Source of the DNA: Lotus japonicus
Taxonomy: Eukaryota > Streptophyta > Magnoliopsida > Fabales > Fabaceae
Reading direction: 5' to 3'
DNA: 64,000 nt
Assembly: GCF_012489685.1 (NCBI RefSeq)
Contig: NC_080046.1
Coordinates: 64,991,984 to 65,055,983, forward strand
The translations under genes and the position numbers were made by a program. This document shows, piece after piece, positions 56,580 through 64,000 of this stretch. The first letter of the stretch is position 1. The number at the start of each line of letters is the position of its first letter. The notes under the pieces are model-generated. The model did no database searches and was not told the DNA's origin. It saw only the letters and a program-made list of their open reading frames with translations.

Positions 56580-56754
56580 TTTGGGTACATATATTTGCTA
56601 ATTATCAGTAATACTCCATTATGTGCATACAACTATTCACATGTAAGTCTTTAAGCATGTACCTGGCTTTTATCCATCATGTGCATTTATTCATTACAGT
56701 GGTAGTTAGTATTACTCCATTCTATATGATAATTAGCAAATATATGTACCCAAA
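56580..56754. mobile_element. MITE with perfect 26-bp inverted ends
   Basis: The left arm 56582-56607 (starting TGGGTACATATATTTGC) is matched perfectly by the right arm 56727-56752, read in reverse complement. The total is about 175 bp. It would lie in the proposed leader intron of the synthetase gene. Confidence 0.75.
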
Positions 56755-56971
56755 AGAGCATAATTGCAACAATTATTCAGCAATGTGAGTTTTTTTTTTC
56801 TCTTAAATTAATATTTCACCAAGCTATCAATTTGCTCATGTCACCTAATTAAATTTTCAGCAGAATTGGGTCATTTCTTGATAGCATCCCAACAGCCGTT
56901 GATAGTTTCTTTGAGAACTCTGTCTCTGTCTTCTGTCAAGTGAAACACATATAAAATCTCATCTCATTTGC

Positions 56972-59900
56972 ATGGCAACGGTTATCTCGTCAGTGCACAC
57001 CACACTGTTTGCCAGAGCCTCTCGCTTCCGTCACAGTAATGGCCTAAGAAGCTTAACATTTTGTTTACCTTTCTCATCTTCCGCTGCTTCTGTATCTACT
57101 GATAACCTTTCGCGGAAGAAATGGAGGCAGCCGGTTGTCTCAGTTTTGGATCTTGGAGGAGTCAAGATTAGCAGAGAAGGTATTTTGGCTGTTGCTTGTG
57201 GTTTTGTATTTTTGTTGGTTGACCTTATTTTTTCACTTACATCTGAATTATACTTTCTTGTCAATGGTATTTGAATTTATATCACATATTTTGATCTACA
57301 AAGTGAGCTTTAAAACTCAGGTTTGCATGTCTTAGAAGTTGAGTTAGGCCTAACTCTACCCTAAAAGCTAATTTTGAGGTGAATGGTGAGGGTTGCTCTA
57401 CCCTCTAGTCAATGTGAGACTTCTCAAGTCACAACACACCTTACGCCCAGCGCTGAACATTTGGAGCGTGACATTTGCAGGAATCAACATCTGCGAGTGG
57501 CCATATATGGGTGGTTTCCAATAAATTGATCTAGGATAGACTTTCATACCATCTTAGAATTTGGGTTACGCCTGACTCTACCCTAAAAGCTAGCATAGAG
57601 GTGAGGGTTGTTCTACCCTTTATAATCACTTATTTGGCCATATTTCTAGTCAATGTGAGACTTCTCAACAGTATGCACTAAAAGATTCCAATTTCTGTTT
57701 TCCCCATAGTTTTGAATCATTTGCAACTGACAAATGTCTGTTACAACCACAAATTGTGTTAATCCTTAAAGTAAATATCCATGACTTTGACCCCTTTGCT
57801 TACTTTGTGCAAGTGAATGGCATTGAAGTTATTTTATTGAAGTTCACATTTGGATGTAATTGTCATGGTTAAAGTGTTTGGGATGTTATGAGCATAGTAA
57901 GACACTATGAATTGCTTTATTCGTTCTACTTTTCTTACTGTGTATGTGCCTTTATGTTTGCTGTTTTGCTTCATGTTAATGTTTTATTTTAAACTGTTAT
58001 TTGGTTCATCAAATTCTTATTATTTTTGCTCCATGGTCTCCTAGATGTAGTGAGGGACGATCCAACAAATAATGTGCCGGACAATATATTTACAAAACTT
58101 GGAATGCAGCTTCATAGGAGGGATCAACACCCTCTTGGGATCCTGAAGAATGCAATATATGAGTATTTTGACACAAATTATTCAAATAAGTTCAATAAGT
58201 TCGATGATCTTTGTCCTCTTGTTTCAGTGAAGCAGGTATGGCAAAATGTGTTGAAGAATTAGTTTCCCTTAGCTTCTATATGATCCAATATTAGCAACTA
58301 TTGTTATATGTCGCATATGTTTATACTCTGTTTGCTACTTCTATCCTTCTAGATTTGTGCTGATTGTTATAATGAGTATTGCATGCATTTGAAGCACCTT
58401 ATTTGTCATGGATGTTATTTGAGAAAATTGCACAATGATTTTCATCTGCAGGTGTAATTTCTGCTCTCTTTTTTTCAATATTCTGTATAAACTTTTTAGT
58501 TTAAAACCTTACAAAGCCATTAAAAATAAGTGATATTAATGTTTTCATGAATTTATTTCATGTATTTCATACGTTTACCCCAGTGATATTATAATTTGAT
58601 TTCTTTGACCCATAGTTATCGATCGCGGCAAATCGCGGCGCTATCGCGCCGTCGCGTCGCGTCGCGGCCGCTCGCCGCGATTCTGAAGCCATCGCGTCGC
58701 GGAACGCCGTCGCGGCTGTCGCGCCGCAAATCGCGGCAAGATCGCGGCCTTATCGCGTGAGATCGCGGCGCCACAAGAAGAAGATAAGGTACAGATGTGG
58801 AAAAACCTAAATTGCCCTTGAAATTTTATAATTAGGTTAAACTTTGAGGGCAATTTTGGGATTTCGCACATAAATAAATGAAACGCGCGTTTCATCTCTC
58901 CCTATTCATCTTCTTCTTCAGCTTCTTCTTCAGCGACAGAACCCATGGCCACTGCGATCTTCTTCAGCCACCTTCCACCTTCGATCAGCACCCATGGCCA
59001 CCGCCGACCTCCGACAAGCATCGTCCAACTTCCGACGAACGCTGTGAGGTGACTTTCAGCCAATCTCCGGCGACCACTGCCCTTGGGCCTCTGTTCTGCT
59101 CTGTTTTTTTTTATTTTTCTTTCCTTTCTTTTCCTCTTAATTTTCTATTCTCAATCAATTCATTTTGTTACCAGTTCTCTCGCATGGCATCCTCTTCCTC
59201 CTCTCTTCTCTATCATCTCATCTGTTTGTTCTAGATTTTAAGTTATATTTATCATTTTTTTAGTTATTATATGTATATACTATTATACTATTAATTATAT
59301 AAAATTATATATGAAAAATCAAAATAGCGGCCATCCCGCTATGCGCTATCCCGCTATCCCACTTTTGGGGTCGGCCGCTACGCGCCGCTATCCGGGATTG
59401 ACTACTATGCTTTGACCTGAACATGTAAAGTTGATAAGTTATAAAAACAATACTTTTACTTTGGGATTTAAGGGATGGTATAAGTATAGGAGATTAATTG
59501 ATTGACCCAATATTTTTTCCTGATTTTAATCCAAGGCTTGGGTTAAAACTTGTTTCGATTTCTGTTCGGGTGCCTTCTTGGTGGCTTTTGATCAAATGGT
59601 GTCATTCTTCAGTCTATTGGTGCTGATTTTAATGAAATGATTTCATTCTTCAGTCTTTTCTTTTATATGAGTTGCTTTTCATCAAGTGACTTCTTTGGTC
59701 CTCTCCTTTCCGAAAGTTGAGTAAAACAAAAGAAAAAGGGAAAAATATTTTATGTTATTAAAAAGGGATGATTATAGTTTGTGCACGATACATATATTAA
59801 AAGGAACTCTATCAGTGATAGCATCTCAATAACTGTTGATTTCTAACAATAATACAAATAAAACTCGATATGATTGATAAAGTATTATTTTTGTTGTAAC

Positions 59901-62900
59901 AACACATCAACAAAATATTTTGTTATGCATTAACTAGATTTAGCTGGTAGAAGTTTATGTTTCACAATCTTAAAAACTAGTATGATTGATTATTGAAACC
60001 TGAGGTATGAATACTACTATGTTTTGCTGGTGTTACATTTTCGACATTATAAGTGGAGTGAGTCTGTGAATGTGTCTCTGAAGCTCTGCTAACCTGTAAC
60101 GATTGTTGTGATCCCTTTCATTTTTTTGATTTATTAGTCTTGCATATTGCATCCTTTTTGTTGATAAGGTAGTTTAAACTTCACAATAGGGCTTCTTTCT
60201 GATAATCTTCATGCTGCAGAATTTTGATGATGTCTTGGTTCCTGAAGACCATGTCAGCAGGAGCTATAATGATACATACTATGTAGACCCTCAAACTGTT
60301 TTAAGGTGCCACACAAGTGCTCATCAGGCAGAATTATTGAAAAATGGAAATACCCATTTTCTTGTCACAGGAGATGTTTATCGAAGGGATTCAATTGATT
60401 CTACTCATTATCCTGTCTTTCATCAGGTATGCCCCTATGCAGTAACTAATGTTTTCTACTGATTAACTTTATGTAATTTCCTTTGTTTTATTATGCAGAT
60501 GGAAGGTTTTCGGGTTTTTGTTCCGGATGAATGGGAAGCATCTGGGATGGATGGCACATCATTTGCCGCAGCAGACCTAAAGAAATGCCTTGAGGGTCTA
60601 GCATGCCATTTATTTGGTATTTCCAATTGCCAACATACACGTCTTTATCAGTTGCTGCAATTTAATAATTTAATGGTCTTGAGTTCAATTGTGGAAACAT
60701 CCTTTCTGCTTACAAGGGTAAAGCTGCATACATCTAACCTTCCCCTGACCGTAAAATGGTGGGAGCCTCAATGCCTCATGTACTAGGCTACCTTTCTATA
60801 TAACAGTGTAGTTGTTGCTAAGTAAATAATAAAAAGACACAATTGTATACAAGACAATATCAACAATCATGCACATATGATAGAAAAAAGGCCTCTTTAT
60901 GCATATCAAGCAATGTTCACAGGTTAAAAGAAAATTATGAAATGGAAATTATCATTGCATAATTCTTGAGTATAAAAACCTGTAAGTAGGAAAGTGGAGA
61001 ACTGGACATTATATGTACTTTGTGGTGATCGTCTCATTGTAATGCTTAAATGGTTTCTTTACTCAAGTTGTCTAGTTATGAATTTGAGATATTCTTCTGG
61101 AACAAAGTATAATGTCCAAGATGTGGATATTCTTTTCTATTTATAATCTTTTGCATTGTACTTTAGGTGCTGTGGAAATGCGTTGGGTGGATACCTATTT
61201 TCCGTTTACTAATCCATCATTTGAGCTTGAAATATATTTCAAGGTATACTATGTTCATTATTGTTTCTTAAATGAAACATGTTCTCATAGTTCCTGTCAC
61301 TGGTTTTTCCATGTTCTATTATTGTCATTCTATTTTAGTGAAATTAAGTAATGTTTTATATATCATTTATTTCAGGAGAAGTGGATGGAGGTTTTGGGGT
61401 GTGGAGTGACAGAGCAAGAGATTTTGAAAAGAAATGGGAAACCTAATAATGTTGCTTGGGCTTTCGGCCTAGGGTTGGAGAGATTAGCTATGGTTCTTTT
61501 TGACATACCAGACATCCGTCTCTTTTGGTCAAATGATGAGAGATTTACCTCTCAGGTATTTCGTGGATATGTTTAACAAACACCTTCAATAATTTGTCGC
61601 TTTTTCCTGGTTGGCAAGATGTTATTATATGGAACTATGGAAGTATGATTTAATCATCTTGAGAATCAAAGTGTTATGCCATAAGTTTCATTCTTTTCTG
61701 ATCTCTTATGTCTGATATGTGTTTTCTTAATTATTTTATTTACAGTTCTCCAAGGGTCAGTTGGGAGTTAAATTTAAGCCATTTTCAAAGGTAACTTCTA
61801 CATGTGCTTCTATGTGTCTACCCATGGGTTTCTACATTCATTGTCATTGCACTGAGTTGTTCATGGTTAGGAATATCTTTTATTCTTTAGAATATTTACT
61901 ACAATTTAAAACTGCATATAAATGATCCATGATTGTGAAACTTAAGATAGTCCACACAATTTGTTATGCAAAACTCTTCATATTTTTCATGTTGTTTTAG
62001 TGAGTTTTTTCTGTCTACATAGCAAGTTACGCTCTCTAAACTTAGAGATATTTATGCCCATGGATTTGATACTTCACTATGTTAAAGTCCTTGTCACGAT
62101 CTAGTTCAGAATTTCAGATACCATAGTTATTTTAAACTAATAAATTTATATTATATTATCTGCATTTTGGTTTCATTCTTGTCAAATGATACTCATCTAC
62201 TAATATGTAATGCCGAAGCAAAGGGCATGTAACTAAGCAATCTTACTAGCCCTTTTTTATGCACAGTCCTTGTGGGATTGTGTTCCTATGTCTGACTGTC
62301 TTGTTATTAACCATGGGGAGTTTATGTTAACTTTATAATTTATATTCTTCTCTCTGCTTTGCAGTTTCCTCCCTGTTACAAGGACATCAGTTTCTGGATC
62401 AATGAATCATTTACTGAAAACAATCTGTGTGAAGTTGTCAGAGGAATAGCCGGGGATCTTGCAGAGGAGGTACATGATACACATTTGATTAATTTGAGCA
62501 TAATTTTCTCTGGCATATTAATTATATTTCTGTAAGTTCTCAAATTAGCTGCTTTCATGATGTTCAATGGAAACTTTATGCATGATTCGGGACTATGGAT
62601 TGGGGTGACAATATTCTCAGACGCTGCAGCTTTGGTTTCTTTAATATTTCAAAAAAAAAAGCTTTGGTTTCTTTAAAAATCATACAAGCATCAAACACAA
62701 ATTATAAACCTACTAGAATAATTCAACCAGTAGTATAAGTCATCATTTGCCAACAGTATTCTTATCCGCCTAAATTTAATTGGTAAAAGCAAACCTCGGG
62801 AATAAGTTGCTAAACTAAACAAAAGACTAAAACTAGCCTTTGCAACTTGATCTTGATGGAAAATAACATATATCTTGATGAATTGTAAATAGGCGTGCTT

Positions 62901-64000
62901 GATCTCATTGATCTGTAAAATACATTCCTATCATCTCAAATGAAGCGATCAAATTCTTGAGTTAGCAGCAATTGTTGTTTGTAGACTAGTGTTTTTAGAG
63001 GCTTTGATACCTTGTTTGCAAATAGCTCCTTGTGCCTAATAAATTTGTGGAGAAATAGTTTTTGGCTGCTTGATCTCATAATAGAATATAAAACTCCTGA
63101 GTCTCTTATTTGAATAATTAAAATTGGCTTCAAACTTACATTTCAGTATGGTACATTGGTACATCATAAAGAACTTAGACTAGAAAATTTTGGGAGTAAG
63201 GGCGGTTGTTTAGCAGGAAACTATTTAATATATTTCTCTCTGCTATTGCTAGTGTTCTTTCTGTGCTTAATTTAGAGCAAGTTGTGGTAGTAAGATATGG
63301 ATGCAGCCATGTAGAAAGAGAATATTGTTTTAGTAAAGAATGGGAATGGTTTGGACTTGAGTTTATATTAAATAAGACAGGGGTAGTCTCCTCAAAGTTA
63401 ATGTATAATACGGTATTACGGTATAGTGAAGCTAATGTGCATAGTATCTTCCATGTACAATATTAACATACTTCCTCTAGTTGGAGCACCATAGATGTTG
63501 CATGCAACAAGTTTGCTCTGATAGCTTCAATCTGGGTTATCTGAGATGAATAGTAATTATGCCTGCTAGTTGGTCATTTGAGTTAGCAATGCACCCTGAA
63601 AGGATTGTAAGTGGCAGAAATTCGATGAGTTTGGTCCTCTCATTATTTAAAGTGATTAGAGACTGCATGCATGGCAGCTTGACTATCAAAAAGTAGCTTC
63701 ATTCATCAAGGCCATAGTTTGAATTTGTCTAGCAGGGATTTTTTGCTCTTTCTCTTTCAAGAGATGATGTTGCCTCCAATCAGAATGCAATATCATAGAG
63801 CATCTCTTTGTAGTAGAATTTCTCCCATCAGCATTACCATAACCAGTCCCCTGTTTCTTGAAATCACAGGTGCAACTAATAGACAATTTCACCAACAAGA
63901 AAGGAATGACCAGCCACTGCTACAGGATTGCATATAGGTCCATGGAACGTTCTCTAACTGATGATGAAATTAATGATCTGCAGGTATTAAATATAATTAT
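56972..64000 (+). CDS. Phenylalanine--tRNA ligase, chloroplast/mitochondrial type (3' end outside window)
   Basis: Exons: 56972-57179, 58045-58235, 60220-60426, 60499-60616, 61167-61243, 61376-61555, 61746-61790, 62365-62469, 63870-63983. They give 415 residues in continuous frame; the usual length is about 430, so one short exon lies beyond the window. The Ser/Arg-rich N-terminus ([19 protein letters not shown]) looks like an organelle transit peptide. The class II core shows the motif 2 region ([27 protein letters not shown]) and motif 3 ([20 protein letters not shown]). The C-terminal part from [12 protein letters not shown] is the ferredoxin-fold anticodon-binding domain found in monomeric organellar PheRS. 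It charges tRNA-Phe with phenylalanine in plastids and mitochondria. Introns 1 and 2 carry transposon sequence. Confidence 0.95.
57305..57690 (+). repeat. Duplicated repeat in intron 1 of the synthetase gene
   Basis: Two related copies, about 57330-57427 and 57545-57670. Each contains CTCTACCCTAAAAGCTA, GAGGTGA..GGTGAGGGTTG or similar, and ends AGTCAATGTGAGACTTCTCA. The segment resembles a repeat common in plant genomes. The class is not determined. Confidence 0.6.
58611..59409. mobile_element. hAT-like element in intron 2 of the synthetase gene
   Basis: Perfect 8-bp TSD CTTTGACC (58603-58610 and 59410-59417). The left end is CATAGTTATCGATCGCGGC; the right end, reverse-complemented, is CATAGTAGTCAATCCCGGAT. 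The first 150 bp is a CpG-rich array of ATCGCGGC/GTCGCG words. Both margins keep a GCGGC-rich character (right: GCGGCCATCCCGCTATGCGC). The centre (about 58870-59240) has a first-exon-like, Ser/Pro-rich frame but no transposase motif. Confidence 0.82.
58621..58765. repeat. CpG-rich TCGCGGC array
   Basis: TCGCGG, TCGCGC or GTCGCG words recur roughly every 8-15 bp, in otherwise AT-rich intron DNA. It is the subterminal region of the hAT-like element. Confidence 0.8.

Overview
The window is plant nuclear DNA: GT-AG introns, AT-rich intergenic space, plant-only protein families (NAC, S1-type self-incompatibility homologue, COP1-interacting CIP7 family, B3) and dense nested transposons. Protein flavour and the CTCGCTTAAGCGAG-type LTR suggest a dicot, probably a legume; the species cannot be fixed from sequence alone.

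Genes, left to right. A nine-exon CIP7-family gene (minus, 5292 to 1206); a small secreted S-protein homologue (plus, 29727-30128); a two-exon TIR-only gene (plus, 39782-40432); a three-exon NAC transcription factor of the NAC056/NARS1 type (plus, 45188-46487) with four CACGTG cores upstream; and the organellar phenylalanyl-tRNA synthetase (plus, from 56972), which runs off the right edge with only its short last exon missing. These genes are unrelated and show no operon-like or cluster logic.

The rest is largely mobile DNA, and many elements can be bounded by target-site duplications (TSDs). From about 11.85 to 29.12 kb lies a nest: a probable Helitron (A/T target, CTAG end with hairpin) holding a 2.2-kb solo LTR (TSD GAATG) and a complete 11.67-kb chromovirus-like LTR retrotransposon (TSD AGTTT). 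The latter has two 3655-bp LTRs differing at only three sites I could find, but its gag core, RT and most of RNase H are gone. A second, minus-strand Helitron with exact termini (31425-35454) carries the C-terminal end of a PIF1-type helicase abutting a captured gene with two B3-like domains. A Stowaway MITE at 35.6 kb is split by a hAT element. A 1031-bp Pack-MULE (49468-50498, 9-bp TSD) carries a piece of a BRR2-type spliceosomal helicase gene. A solo LTR (53301-54982) splits a Lys/Pro-rich reading frame. A hAT-like element with a CpG-rich TCGCGGC array sits in intron 2 of the synthetase gene. Smaller MITEs, SINEs and a LINE scrap fill other gaps.

All exon borders were read by eye from splice consensus, frame continuity and family knowledge. 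TSDs and termini were read directly. No database or alignment program was used.
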